Below are positions 56,206 to 64,000 of a stretch of DNA of 64,000 nt, piece after piece. Under the pieces are notes generated by a model, which saw nothing but the letters and a program-made list of their open reading frames with translations, was not told the DNA's origin and searched no databases. The DNA is taken from NCBI RefSeq assembly GCF_002197685.1, contig NZ_NBBI01000002.1, positions 372,001-436,000 on the forward strand, written 5' to 3'. Source of the DNA: Sphingomonas dokdonensis (lineage in GTDB: Bacteria > Pseudomonadota > Alphaproteobacteria > Sphingomonadales > Sphingomonadaceae). How positions within the stretch are numbered: the stretch's first letter is position 1; each line of letters opens with the position of its first letter. Made by a program: the position numbers and the translations under genes.

Positions 56206-58398
56206 ATGGCGATCCAGATCCGAACCACGCTTGCCGAACCCGAGACCGGCAAGGATTTCGTGCCGCACCGTCCGCAGCGCCCCGCCAAGGTGGAAGGCGG
56301 CAAGCCGTTCAAACTGGTGTCCGACTATCAGCCGGCGGGCGACCAGCCGACTGCGATCGCGGAGCTGGTGGCGGCGGCGAAGGCGGGCGAGAAGGATCAG
56401 GTGCTCCTCGGCGTCACTGGATCGGGCAAGACGTTCACCATGGCGAAGGTGATCGAGGAAATGCAGCGCCCGGCGCTGATCCTGGCGCCGAACAAGATCC
56501 TGGCGGCGCAGCTCTATGGCGAGTTCAAGAGCTTCTTTCCCGAGAACGCGGTCGAATATTTCGTCAGCTACTACGATTATTACCAGCCCGAGGCCTATGT
56601 GCCCCGGTCGGACACGTACATCGAGAAGGAAAGCTCGGTGAACGAGGCGATCGACCGGATGCGCCATTCGGCGACGCGGTCTTTGCTGGAGCGCGACGAC
56701 GTGCTGATCGTCGCATCGGTCTCGTGCCTCTACGGTATCGGATCGGTCGAGACGTACTCGGCGATGATCTTTGACCTGAAGAAGGGGCAGAGCGTCGACC
56801 AGCGCGAGATCGTGCGCAAGCTCGTCGCGCTGCAATACAAGCGCAACGATGCGGCGTTCCAGCGCGGCAATTTTCGGGTGAAGGGCGACAATCTGGAGAT
56901 CTTCCCCAGCCACCTCGAGGATGCGGCGTGGCGGATCAGCTTCTTCGGTGACGACATCGAGGAGATCGTGGAGTTCGACCCGCTGACCGGCAAAAAGGCG
57001 GCGAGCATGAACTCGGTGCGGATCTATGCGAACTCGCATTACGTGACGCCCGGGCCGACGATGAAGCAGGCGAGCGAGGCGATCCGGCATGAATTGACCG
57101 AGCGGCTGAAGGAGCTGGAGGCGGAGGGCAAGCTGCTGGAGCATCAGCGGCTGGAGCAGCGCACCAATTTCGATCTGGAGATGATCGCCGCGACGGGCAG
57201 CTGCAACGGCATCGAGAATTACAGCCGCTTCCTCACTGGCCGCCTGCCGGGCGAGCCGCCGCCCACCTTGTTCGAATATCTGCCCGAGAACGCGATGCTG
57301 TTCGTCGACGAAAGCCACCAGACGGTGCCGCAGATCGGCGCGATGGCGCGCGGCGACCACCGGCGGAAGATCACGCTGGCGGAATACGGCTTTCGTCTGC
57401 CGAGCTGCATCGACAATCGCCCGCTGCGCTTCAACGAATGGGATGCGATGCGCCCGCAGACCGTCAGCGTCTCGGCGACGCCGGGCGGGTGGGAGATGGA
57501 ACAGACCGGCGGCGTCTTTGCCGAGCAGGTGATCCGCCCCACCGGGCTGATCGACCCGCCGGTCGAGATAAAGCCGGTCGAGGAGCAGGTGCAGGATTGC
57601 ATCGTCGAGTGCCGCAAGACGGCGGAGCTGGGCTATCGCACGCTCGTCACCACGCTGACCAAGCGGATGGCGGAGGATCTGACCGAGTATATGCACGAGG
57701 CGGGCGTGAAGGTCCGCTACATGCACTCCGACGTCGAGACGCTGGAGCGTATCGAGCTGATCCGCGACCTGCGGTTGGGCGTGTACGACGTGCTGATCGG
57801 CATCAACCTGCTGCGCGAGGGGCTCGACATTCCCGAATGCGGGCTGGTGTGCATCATGGATGCCGACAAGGAGGGCTTCCTGCGCTCCGAAACTTCGCTG
57901 ATCCAGACGATCGGGCGCGCGGCGCGCAACGTCGACGGGCGCGTGATCCTCTACGCCGATCGCATCACCGGCTCGATGGAGCGGGCGATGAACGAAACCG
58001 CGCGGCGCCGCGAGAAGCAGGAAGCGTACAACCTCGAACACGGCATCACGCCGACCACTATCAAGCGCAACATCGGCGACATCATCGCGCATGTGTCGAA
58101 CAAGGATGGCGTGCTGATCGATACCGGTGACGAGGAACGCCCGCACATGGTGGGCCACAATCTGCGCGCCTATATCGAGGAGCTGGAAAAGAAGATGCGC
58201 AAGGCCGCGGCGGACCTCGAGTTCGAGGAGGCTGGCCGCCTGCGCGACGAGATCCGCAACCTGGAGCAGGAGGAGCTGGGGCTGCCGGTGCACGAGCAGA
58301 AAGCGCCGCTGATGGGGCGCAGCAACGAGGGCAAGCCGGGCACGCGCAAGACGCGCTTCGGCAAGCAGCAGCAGATGCGGATGGCGAAGCGGCGGTGA
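56206..58398 (+). CDS. uvrB: excinuclease ABC subunit B
   Basis: The 730-aa protein starts at ATG 56206 ([15 protein letters not shown]), with a ~40-residue N-terminal extension over the E. coli form. Hallmarks are [15 protein letters not shown], Walker [15 protein letters not shown], the beta-hairpin [19 protein letters not shown]-type [34 protein letters not shown] and a C-terminal UVR domain ([20 protein letters not shown]). It verifies damage in nucleotide excision repair. A membrane-protein gene starts inside its stop. Confidence 0.97.
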   Translation: MAIQIRTTLAEPETGKDFVPHRPQRPAKVEGGKPFKLVSDYQPAGDQPTAIAELVAAAKAGEKDQVLLGVTGSGKTFTMAKVIEEMQRPALILAPNKILAAQLYGEFKSFFPENAVEYFVSYYDYYQPEAYVPRSDTYIEKESSVNEAIDRMRHSATRSLLERDDVLIVASVSCLYGIGSVETYSAMIFDLKKGQSVDQREIVRKLVALQYKRNDAAFQRGNFRVKGDNLEIFPSHLEDAAWRISFFGDDIEEIVEFDPLTGKKAASMNSVRIYANSHYVTPGPTMKQASEAIRHELTERLKELEAEGKLLEHQRLEQRTNFDLEMIAATGSCNGIENYSRFLTGRLPGEPPPTLFEYLPENAMLFVDESHQTVPQIGAMARGDHRRKITLAEYGFRLPSCIDNRPLRFNEWDAMRPQTVSVSATPGGWEMEQTGGVFAEQVIRPTGLIDPPVEIKPVEEQVQDCIVECRKTAELGYRTLVTTLTKRMAEDLTEYMHEAGVKVRYMHSDVETLERIELIRDLRLGVYDVLIGINLLREGLDIPECGLVCIMDADKEGFLRSETSLIQTIGRAARNVDGRVILYADRITGSMERAMNETARRREKQEAYNLEHGITPTTIKRNIGDIIAHVSNKDGVLIDTGDEERPHMVGHNLRAYIEELEKKMRKAAADLEFEEAGRLRDEIRNLEQEELGLPVHEQKAPLMGRSNEGKPGTRKTRFGKQQQMRMAKRR

Positions 58399-58781
58399 TG
58401 CAGAAACGGCGGTTCGTCGGGTGGGCCGCCGCTTATGCGCTGGCGACCGCCGCCGTCGTTATTGCCGTTGCGGGTTATTTTGAGAACGCGGGGCTGCTGG
58501 TGTCGCAGGTCGCGCTGATCGCCGGGCCGACGCTGGTGCCATTCCTGATCCTGTGCGGGCGGCCGACGCGGGCAGGCTGGGTGGTCCTCGCGCTACTGAC
58601 CGCGGCTGGGTGGGCGTGGACCGTTTATACCGATACGCGCCCGTACCAAGGTGGCGGCGCGTCATTTGCGGTGTTCTTCGGCTGGTTCGGCTGCCTCGTC
58701 GCCAGCGTGGTGGCGGGCGTCGCACGGCTCGCCGCCCGCATTCGCAAGCGGCGCCAGGAGCCGGGCGTCAGGCAGGGCTGA
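58398..58781 (+). CDS. hypothetical integral membrane protein
   Basis: The 127-aa protein starts at an ATG overlapping the uvrB stop (TGATG). Four membrane helices are predicted: ~8-26, ~33-52, ~59-77 and ~90-111. There is a short basic C-terminus (RIRKRRQEPG). No family is recognised. Coupling to uvrB may be only economy of space. Confidence 0.65.
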   Translation: MQKRRFVGWAAAYALATAAVVIAVAGYFENAGLLVSQVALIAGPTLVPFLILCGRPTRAGWVVLALLTAAGWAWTVYTDTRPYQGGGASFAVFFGWFGCLVASVVAGVARLAARIRKRRQEPGVRQG

Positions 58782-58787
58782 AATGCC

Positions 58788-59162
58788 TCAGCGGAGCGTC
58801 AGGTCTTCGCCGCCGACGCCATAATAGCCCGCGACGCGATCGGCATAGGCCTGGTCGAAATGAGGCGCGTTGTTCGCCCAGCTCGGGCCGCCTTCGAGCA
58901 TGCGGCGGTCGATGGTGACGACGTAGAGGTCGCGCACCGCGTCGAACTGAAGGAGCGAGAAGGGCAGGGGGTAATAGCTTTTGCCCATCCCCAAGAACCC
59001 GCCGAGGCTGAGCACGGCGTGGGTGACCCGGCCGCTGACCTTGTGGGTGAGGAAGGACTGCACCACGCCGATCTTGTCGCCATCCCGGCTTTCGACCTTT
59101 ACCGTCGAGACAAGCGTCGCTTCGATCAGGGCGAGGGTGGTCGGGGTGTCGGCTGTGCTCAT
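58788..59162 (-). CDS. PRC-barrel domain protein
   Basis: The 124-aa protein starts at ATG 59162 after AGAGAGACAG. The PRC-barrel core is STVKVESRDGDKIGVVQSFLTHKVSGRVTHAVLSLGGFLG, then KSYYPLPFSLLQFD, and a C-terminal SWANNAPHFDQAYADRVAGYYG. Such small stress-associated proteins bind RNA or other partners through the barrel; no specific role is known. Confidence 0.88.
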   Translation of the reverse strand: MSTADTPTTLALIEATLVSTVKVESRDGDKIGVVQSFLTHKVSGRVTHAVLSLGGFLGMGKSYYPLPFSLLQFDAVRDLYVVTIDRRMLEGGPSWANNAPHFDQAYADRVAGYYGVGGEDLTLR

Positions 59163-59260
59163 TGCTGTCTCTCTTTGCGCTGATCGTCTTTCGGTTGAAC
59201 CGATGGTCCCGCGCGCCGGTTCCGGTTGAGCCGGGGCGCGAGTGCGGGCTAGGGTGAGCC

Positions 59261-59779
59261 ATGCGTCTTTTGCCTGCGACCGCCCTCCTTCTTCCGTTCC
59301 TGATGGCGAGTTGCGTCGCGCCGCCGGTGGAAGCCCCGCCGCCGCCGACCCCCGTCCTGCCGCCGCCACCGCCGGCACCCAAGCCGGCGCCGCTCGCGGG
59401 TGACTGGCAGGACTGGCCGCTGACGCCGGGCACGTGGCGCTATGCGCGCGAGGCGGGCGGCACGCGCGCGACCTTCGCGCAGGGCGGGGGAGCGGCGACG
59501 CTGTCGCTGCGCTGCGACTTGGCCGCGCGGCGGGTGATCCTGTCGCGGCCTGGCGCTGCTGCGGGCGCCATGACGATCCGCACCAGCAGCGCGACGCGCG
59601 CCGTGCCGGTTCAGGCCGCCGCAGGCGCGGCCGAGGCCGTGTTCGCGGCGCGCGAGCCGCTGCTCGATGCGATGGCGTTCAGCCGCGGGCGCGTGGCGAT
59701 CGAGCAGCGCGGCGCGCCGACGCTGGTGGTGCCGCCTTATGCCGAGATCGGCCGGGTGATCGAGGATTGCCGCGGCTGA
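59261..59779 (+). CDS. proline-rich lipoprotein of unknown function
   Basis: The 172-aa protein has a lipoprotein signal (MRLLPATALLLPFLMASCVAP, lipidated Cys18). A proline run (~22-43) likely spans the periplasm. The C-terminal domain is GDWQDWPLTPGTWRYAREAGGTRATF, SLRCDLAARRVILSRP, MTIRTSSATRAVPV and VPPYAEIGRVIEDCRG. This is a recurrent sphingomonad protein type of unknown function. Confidence 0.75.
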   Translation: MRLLPATALLLPFLMASCVAPPVEAPPPPTPVLPPPPPAPKPAPLAGDWQDWPLTPGTWRYAREAGGTRATFAQGGGAATLSLRCDLAARRVILSRPGAAAGAMTIRTSSATRAVPVQAAAGAAEAVFAAREPLLDAMAFSRGRVAIEQRGAPTLVVPPYAEIGRVIEDCRG

Positions 59780-59838
59780 TCGAACGCGCCCTGGCGGATC
59801 ATCGGCGGGGCGCGGATGTTCGTTCAAACTTGCCTGCA

Positions 59839-59876
59839 AAACAAGTCTTGTTTCCGCGTCGGAAAGGACTCAGATT
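59839..59876 (+). promoter_or_regulatory. inverted repeat and possible promoter upstream of the small ORF
   Basis: A perfect AAACAAG-T-CTTGTTT repeat spans 59839-59853. TTGTTT in its right arm (59848-59853), 17 bases and CAGATT (59871-59876) can be read as a promoter overlapping the repeat. If so, a dimeric repressor could control the downstream small ORF and RNA. Confidence 0.4.
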
Positions 59877-59932
59877 GCGGATGTGGCCGACGCGGTCACG
59901 ACTGTTATCAACCAGCGAAAGGAGGTGATCCG

Positions 59933-59989
59933 ATGTCTCATGGTTCAGCAATGGGGTCGGTTCAGTTCGTTCGGGGGACGCGCTTCTGA
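59933..59989 (+). CDS. 18-codon small ORF with an almost complete 16S-complementary ribosome site
   Basis: The ORF reads MSHGSAMGSVQFVRGTRF and then TGA. GAAAGGAGGTGATC (59917-59930) is complementary to the 16S 3' end over about 14 bases, with the core seven bases from the ATG. This is by far the strongest ribosome site in the window. The peptide has no cysteine, signal or membrane segment. It may be a real small protein, or a translated leader whose reading controls the structured RNA downstream. I know of no named family. Confidence 0.5.
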   Translation: MSHGSAMGSVQFVRGTRF

Positions 59990-60150
59990 GGCTGTAGCGG
60001 TTCGGCGGGGGGTATTGTCCTCCAGACAACGCCGGGCACTGTAGCGTTCAGAGGCCTGCATGGTCTCCCGGGCTGGAGCTCTCCGGCCGCTGACCATGTT
60101 TAGGGGTTGTCGGATAGCCTTGGTGGGCTATCCGGCAACCTCTTCTCATT
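59990..60150 (+). ncRNA. structured RNA segment after the small ORF
   Basis: Following the 18-codon ORF, the transcript can form several local hairpins. TTGTC-ctcca-GACAA lies at 60015-60029 and AACGC/GCGTT at 60028-60048, so the first two compete for the same AA. CATGGTC/GACCATG lies at 60059-60098, and a 15-bp terminator stem at 60105-60140. No ORF with coding character fits. The loop of the first hairpin shows CUCCA. I infer an sRNA, or a 3' regulatory region released from the sORF transcript. Confidence 0.5.
60105..60150 (+). terminator. strong terminator of the small-ORF transcript
   Basis: GGTTGTCGGATAGCC (60105-60119) pairs with GGCTATCCGGCAACC (60126-60140) over 15 bp with one G-U wobble and a six-base loop, followed by the pyrimidine run TCTTCTC. 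The next ~118 bases to 60268 hold the promoter region of the cyclophilin gene but no recognised ORF. Confidence 0.85.
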
Positions 60151-60268
60151 TCTGGCGCTTCTCTTTTCTGGCTCGTGGTTTTTGCGGTCGGACGTGCGGG
60201 TGACCCTGCTGCGAGGACGGCGTGGCGCAGGGGAGTGGTGCGGTGCGGTGCGAGCGGCTAAGCGGCGC

Positions 60269-60916
60269 ATGATGCGGTATTTTCTGATGATCGTGGCGCT
60301 GCTGGCGGCGCTGCCCGCCGCCGCGCAGCGCGCTGATCGCGCGACGCCCGGCTATGTTCGGGTGCGGCTGGAAACGGCGCTGGGCAACATCGTCCTCGCG
60401 CTCGACGCGAAGCGCGCCCCGGCGACCACCGCCAATTTCATGAAATATGTCGACGACGGCCGCTTCGACGGGATCAGTTTCTATCGTTCCGCGCGGCAGA
60501 AGAACGCGCCGTCGCTCGGCTTCATCCAATCGGGCATCCGCACCGACGCGCGCCGCTTCCTCGACATGATCCCGCATGAATCGACCAAGAAGACCGGGAT
60601 CAAGCACCTCGACATGACCATTTCCATGGCGCGGCGCGGCGAGCCCGGATCCGCCAACGGCAATTGGTTCATCGCCGTCGGCCCGATGCCGTGGATGGAC
60701 TGGAAGCCGGACAATCCCGGCTATGCCGCGTTCGGCCGGGTGGTCGCGGGGCAGAATGTGGTGAAGCGCATCCTCGCGCAGCCGACGGGTGAACGAATGA
60801 AGGGCACGCTGCTGCTGAAGCCGGTGTATGTGAAGCGCGCCGTGCGGCTGGACGGGAAGGCGAAGCCGACCGGGCGGCCGCGGCCGTGGCTGATCGAGGG
60901 GCGCAAGGACGGCTGA
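60269..60916 (+). CDS. exported peptidyl-prolyl cis-trans isomerase (cyclophilin)
   Basis: The 215-aa product starts at ATG 60269 or the next ATG. It has a signal peptide (MMRYFLMIVALLAALPAAAQ). The cyclophilin core is VRLETALGNIVLALDAKRAPATTANFMKYVDDGRFDGISFYR, SMARRGEPGSANGNWFIAVG, GYAAFGRVVAGQNVVKRI. The usual QFF motif is NWF here, as in other divergent cyclophilins. It folds proline-containing periplasmic proteins. Confidence 0.9.
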   Translation: MMRYFLMIVALLAALPAAAQRADRATPGYVRVRLETALGNIVLALDAKRAPATTANFMKYVDDGRFDGISFYRSARQKNAPSLGFIQSGIRTDARRFLDMIPHESTKKTGIKHLDMTISMARRGEPGSANGNWFIAVGPMPWMDWKPDNPGYAAFGRVVAGQNVVKRILAQPTGERMKGTLLLKPVYVKRAVRLDGKAKPTGRPRPWLIEGRKDG

Positions 60917-61081
60917 TCGAGGGGGCGCCGCGTGCGACGGCCCGGCCTGTCGCCTTTGGTCGTGTGGAAGCGTCGTTGCCGTTTGGCTCTGGCCCGTAGA
61001 GGCCGCCTTTGCGACGACGCGAGCGACGTACCGGTCATTCGGTCGTGGCGGCCTGCGTGGCTGCCATTTTTGGTGCGCAAC

Positions 61082-61108
61082 TGGGCCCCGGCCTTCGCCG
61101 GGGTGGTG
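61082..61108. repeat. REP-like palindrome, partial copy
   Basis: TGGGCCCCGGC then TTCGCCGGGGTGGTG matches the 28-bp family with a changed end. It lies in the 338-base gap 60917-61254, where I see no ORF with coding character or other structure. Confidence 0.65.
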
Positions 61109-61254
61109 GGCTGGATCGGCTGGGTCAGGCCCGGCAGGCTTGGCGGTTCCAACCGCCGCATGCGGGAGGCTTTGCAAACGGCAATGATGGGGCTGCCCGT
61201 GGCTTCAGCCACACCTCGCCATCGATGGCGACGCTGGAAGGGGTGATCGGGTGA

Positions 61255-61536
61255 TTACGGGAGCGAGGGCGCGGCGGCGTTCGCTTCGTCATTGTACACT
61301 TTGTCGAGGTAATAACCGGCTAAAGTATAATGCGCCTTCACCGCTTCGGGTACTTCGGTTCGCTGGGCCATCTCGAGCTCATACTCGGCGCGCCTGTAAT
61401 AATATTCCTTGTCGTCGTCCACCGAAACTACTCCATCTCCCGGCCCGAACCATATACCGTTGTGGGATGCCGGAAAACTAATCTGTGTTACGTCTTTCCA
61501 GCCAGACGGCGTGATCGAGATCATTCTGTCGTTCAT
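61255..61536 (-). CDS. small conserved protein with a helical C-terminus
   Basis: The 93-aa product starts at ATG 61536 with weak ribosome-site support; a later start is possible. The second half, YYRRAEYELEMAQRTEVPEA then VKAHYTLAGYYLDKVY, is a pattern I know from short sphingomonad proteins (helical pair, probably TPR-like). The first half is less certain. Base composition is clearly lower in GC than the surroundings. Confidence 0.65.
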   Translation of the reverse strand: MNDRMISITPSGWKDVTQISFPASHNGIWFGPGDGVVSVDDDKEYYYRRAEYELEMAQRTEVPEAVKAHYTLAGYYLDKVYNDEANAAAPSLP

Positions 61537-61738
61537 CTTGTTCGTTTCCGTTTTGTGCTACCCTATCTTCTCCTCAACAGCAATCGGCCCCGACGCAAAA
61601 ATGCGGCAGAGCCAGGTTGACGCTTGCGCCGGCGACAGCTTTGCAAGACGTTTGCGACGCTCGGTCCCACGCGAGCCAGATCACAACCCCCGGCCTGATG
61701 GTAAGTTCCTCGACAGGCTGTGTTTCTACGGAGTTGCC

Positions 61739-62974
61739 ATGTCCCTGCTCGCCATCCTGCTCGCCGCCCAAGCCGCCGCCGCGCCGGCACCCGCCGTGCC
61801 TGCGCGGATCACCCGGTTGCTGGAGCGCGCGCCGATCATCGACGGGCACAACGATCTGGCATGGGAGATTCGCGATCAGCACGAGGCGAAGGTCGAGGAC
61901 GTCGACCTGACCAAGAACACCGCGGCGCTGCCGTACCCGCTTCAGACGGATATTCCGCGGCTGCGTGCGGGCGGGGTGGGTGGCCAGTTCTGGTCGGTGT
62001 GGATCCCAGCGACCATCACGGGGCCGCGCGCGGTTGAGATGACGCTGGAGCAAATCGACGTGGTGCGCCGCGTGGTGGCGGCCAACCCCAAGGCATTCGC
62101 GCTGGTGACGAGCGCCGCCGACGTGCGCCGCGCGCAGAAGGACGGCAGGATCGCATCGATGATCGGGATCGAGGGCGGGCATCAGATCGACGGTCGGCTT
62201 TCGGTGTTGCGCCAGATGAAGGCGCTGGGTGTCGGCTATATGACGCTGACGCATGGCAAGAGCCTGGACTGGGCCGATTCCTCCACCGATGCGCCGCGTG
62301 CCGGCGGACTTAGCGCCTTTGGCCGCGATGTGGTGGCCGAGATGAACCGAATTGGCATGATCGTCGACGTGAGCCACGTGGCGGACACGACCATGGCGGC
62401 GGTGCTGGACATTTCGAAGGCGCCGGTGATCGCCTCGCATTCCTCCGCGCGCGCGATCGCCGACGTGCCGCGCAACATTCCCGACGATCTGCTGCGCCGG
62501 ATCGGCGCGGCGGGCGGCGTGGTGATGGTGAACCTGTACCCCGCCTTCCTATCGGCCGAGTGGCGTGCGTGGGACCAGGCGCGCACCAAGTTCGGCAAGG
62601 CGCGGGGGTTGGCGACCGATGCCTATGGCGCCAAGTCACCCGCGCCGCTGGTCGCGTGGGATGCGGAACACCCGATGCCGCGCGTGACGGCGGCGACGGT
62701 GGCGGACCATGTCGAGCATATCGCCAAGGTGGCCGGCAAGGGTGCGGTGGGGATCGGCGGCGATTATGACGGCATCGGCGGCACCGCGCCCGAGGATATG
62801 GGCGGCGTCGACGGCTATCCGCGGCTGTTCGCCGAGCTGGCGCGGCGCGGGTGGAGCGACGCGGAGCTCGCCAATTTGTCGCAGGGCAACGTGCTGCGCG
62901 TGATGGAGCGGGTGGAGGCGGTGGCGGCGAGCCAGCGCAACCTGCGGCCGGTGGATGCGATCGAGCCGGAGTGA
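61739..62974 (+). CDS. M19-family membrane dipeptidase
   Basis: The 411-aa protein starts at ATG 61739 with GGAG four bases upstream. It has a signal peptide (MSLLAILLAAQAAAAPA). The renal dipeptidase-type zinc barrel has IIDGHNDLAWEIR (His-x-Asp), MIGIEGGHQIDG (Glu), MIVDVSHVADTT (His), PVIASHSSARAI (His) and GIGGDYDGIGG (Asp). It hydrolyses dipeptides, some with D-amino acids. A ~200-base gap with no feature separates it from the divergent small gene. Confidence 0.92.
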   Translation: MSLLAILLAAQAAAAPAPAVPARITRLLERAPIIDGHNDLAWEIRDQHEAKVEDVDLTKNTAALPYPLQTDIPRLRAGGVGGQFWSVWIPATITGPRAVEMTLEQIDVVRRVVAANPKAFALVTSAADVRRAQKDGRIASMIGIEGGHQIDGRLSVLRQMKALGVGYMTLTHGKSLDWADSSTDAPRAGGLSAFGRDVVAEMNRIGMIVDVSHVADTTMAAVLDISKAPVIASHSSARAIADVPRNIPDDLLRRIGAAGGVVMVNLYPAFLSAEWRAWDQARTKFGKARGLATDAYGAKSPAPLVAWDAEHPMPRVTAATVADHVEHIAKVAGKGAVGIGGDYDGIGGTAPEDMGGVDGYPRLFAELARRGWSDAELANLSQGNVLRVMERVEAVAASQRNLRPVDAIEPE

Positions 62975-63108
62975 GCGGGTGGGACTGGATTTAGGCGAAG
63001 ACGCGCTTGTCTGATTAGTCTCGTGAGCGGCTCCCTGACGCTTGCGAGACCTTTGTGTATTTACCGCATGGTCCGGTGAACTACCTCGTGCCGGGATTCA
63101 CTTTACCA

Positions 63109-63167
63109 CAGACTCGCTAGTTTAAGGTCTGCGGCGCGGTGGATGCCGGGACTAGCCCGGCATGACG
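63109..63167. repeat. REP-like palindrome with adjacent hairpin
   Basis: A CAGAC/GTCTG hairpin (63109-63131) is followed after exactly eight bases by a 28-bp unit at 63140-63167 (TGGATGCCGGG ... CCCGGCATGACG). The same hairpin-gap-REP layout occurs at 54986-55044. It lies in the 329-base gap 62975-63303, which otherwise holds a half-unit (GTGCCGGGATTC near 63090) and no ORF. Confidence 0.75.
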
Positions 63168-63303
63168 CTATGCGCTTCGTAGAGGTGTCGCGCGCCCCGG
63201 GGGGCAGGTGGGAAGGCGTTGGTGCAGGCTGGTGATTTTTGCCGGCGCTGTTCCGTAGCTGGACCCGCCTTCCCCGGGTGTGCACCTTTATCTGAAGGCT
63301 GTC

Positions 63304-64000
63304 TCAGAAGCCGCTGAGGAAGCTGGCGACGTTGGCGCCGAGCGCGTCGATGGCGTAGCCGCCTTCCATGACGATGGCGGTCGGCAGGCCGAGGCTGGCG
63401 ATGTCGCGGGCGAGCACGGCGTAGTCGGGGGTGGTCAGCGCGAATTTGCTGATTGGGTCGCCTTCCCATGTATCCGCGCCGTAGCTGACTACCAGGAAGG
63501 TGGCGCGGAAGCGGGCGATGGCGTCTAGCGCAATTGCCTGTGCGGCGCGGAAGGCGTCCGCCTTCGTGCCGTGTGGCAACGGGAGGTTGAGCGTCGCGCC
63601 TTCGCCGGCGCCTTCACCGATTTCGTCGGCATGGCCCCAGTAGAAGGGGTAATCGGTCGCGGGATCGGCGTGGACGCTGGCGTAGAAGACGTCGCTGCGT
63701 TGCCAGAAGATGTCCTGCGTGCCGTTGCCGTGATGATAATCGATGTCGAGGATCGCGACGCGCTCGTGCCCCGCATCGCGCGCGGCCTGGGCGGCGATGG
63801 CGGCGACGTTGAGGTGGCAATATCCGCCGAAGTAATCGGCGCCGGCATGGTGGCCGGGCGGGCGGCAGAGCGCAAAGGCGGTGCGGTCGCCGGCGAGCAC
63901 GGCGTGGGTGGCGGCGAGCGCGGACTGTGCGCTGCCATAGGCGCTGGCCCAGGTCTTCGGGGTGAGCGGGGTGGTCGCGTCGAAGGCGTAGCGACCCATC
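63304..64000 (-). CDS. histone deacetylase family protein, 5' end off the window
   Basis: The visible 231 residues begin near the middle of an HDAC-fold protein and run to a TGA at 63304. Motifs are ALCRPPGHHAGADYFGGYCHLN, AILDIDYHHGNGTQDIFW (zinc site), FYASVHADPATDYPFYWG, VVSYGADTWEGDPI (zinc-binding Asp) and IVMEGGYAIDALG. About 100 N-terminal residues are missing. Bacterial members deacetylate polyamines (AphA type) or other small molecules. The internal ATG at 63999 is not the true start. Confidence 0.9.
   Translation of the reverse strand, partial: MGRYAFDATTPLTPKTWASAYGSAQSALAATHAVLAGDRTAFALCRPPGHHAGADYFGGYCHLNVAAIAAQAARDAGHERVAILDIDYHHGNGTQDIFWQRSDVFYASVHADPATDYPFYWGHADEIGEGAGEGATLNLPLPHGTKADAFRAAQAIALDAIARFRATFLVVSYGADTWEGDPISKFALTTPDYAVLARDIASLGLPTAIVMEGGYAIDALGANVASFLSGF

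Noticed and set aside
59917..59932. Possible remnant of a 16S rRNA 3' end (minus strand reads GGATCACCTCCTTTC)
   Set aside because: None of the flanking rRNA sequence is present, and the match sits at ribosome-site distance before an ATG, so a strong Shine-Dalgarno site explains it better.

Overview
The window is a high-GC chromosomal segment from an alphaproteobacterium, most likely a sphingomonad (Sphingomonas or a close relative). This rests on several features: CBP3 next to bamE, cpdR, gapR, a Zn-less 41-aa L36, a TIGR02186/Alph_Pro_TM protein, sucC beside etfBA without sucD, and the order cpoB-tilS-ftsH. Genes are dense, often overlap by 1-4 bases, and frequently use GTG or TTG starts. 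No insertion sequence, prophage, CRISPR array or rRNA operon was seen.

Layout. 1-1720: partial CBP3 chaperone, divergent bamE, and an RcnB-like periplasmic protein. 1987-6131: a GT2 membrane glycosyltransferase coupled to a small barrel-like protein (NfrB/NfrA-like), then a TauE/SafE transporter coupled to an Alph_Pro_TM protein. 6222-11199: a HerA-like ATPase, SixA phosphatase and DinG-type helicase. 11348-14419: sucC, etfB, etfA. 15012-18226: rlpA, tRNA-Val(GAC), cpdR, an N-formylglutamate amidohydrolase, a probable suhB/mmgR-like sRNA, and a SapC-family gene. 18282-27750: FAD-linked oxidase, DEAD-box helicase plus NUDIX, TonB-like protein, GST, dienelactone hydrolase, TspO-like protein, and a DUF4136-carboxypeptidase-GNAT operon. 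27884-32796: rpmJ, HAD phosphatase, pyruvate kinase, DUF1244, amidohydrolase, gapR.

32888-46904: a second HerA-like ATPase, DUF1003, then yebC-ruvC-ruvA-GFA-ParA-ruvB. An 85-aa membrane protein, PtsP, a RodZ-like HTH membrane protein, cpoB, tilS and ftsH follow. 47177-52885: DUF3667 protein, a NatAB-like ABC exporter, EI24 protein with a lipoprotein, and a PfkB-family sugar/adenosine kinase. 52958-64000: M20 amidohydrolase with a small lipoprotein, ferredoxin-NADP reductase divergent from uvrB, PRC-barrel protein, a putative sORF/structured RNA locus, a periplasmic cyclophilin, an M19 dipeptidase, and a 5'-truncated histone-deacetylase-family gene.

Most of the window is housekeeping: recombination and repair, TCA and electron transfer, envelope assembly, and cell-cycle proteolysis control (CpdR, GapR, FtsH). 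The most unusual sequence is non-coding or very short. An 18-codon ORF at 59933 sits behind a near-complete complement of the 16S 3' end and is followed by several hairpins and a strong terminator. A minus-strand sRNA candidate at about 17166-17275 carries an exposed CUCCUCCCU. A dispersed 28-bp REP-like palindrome occurs at least nine times.
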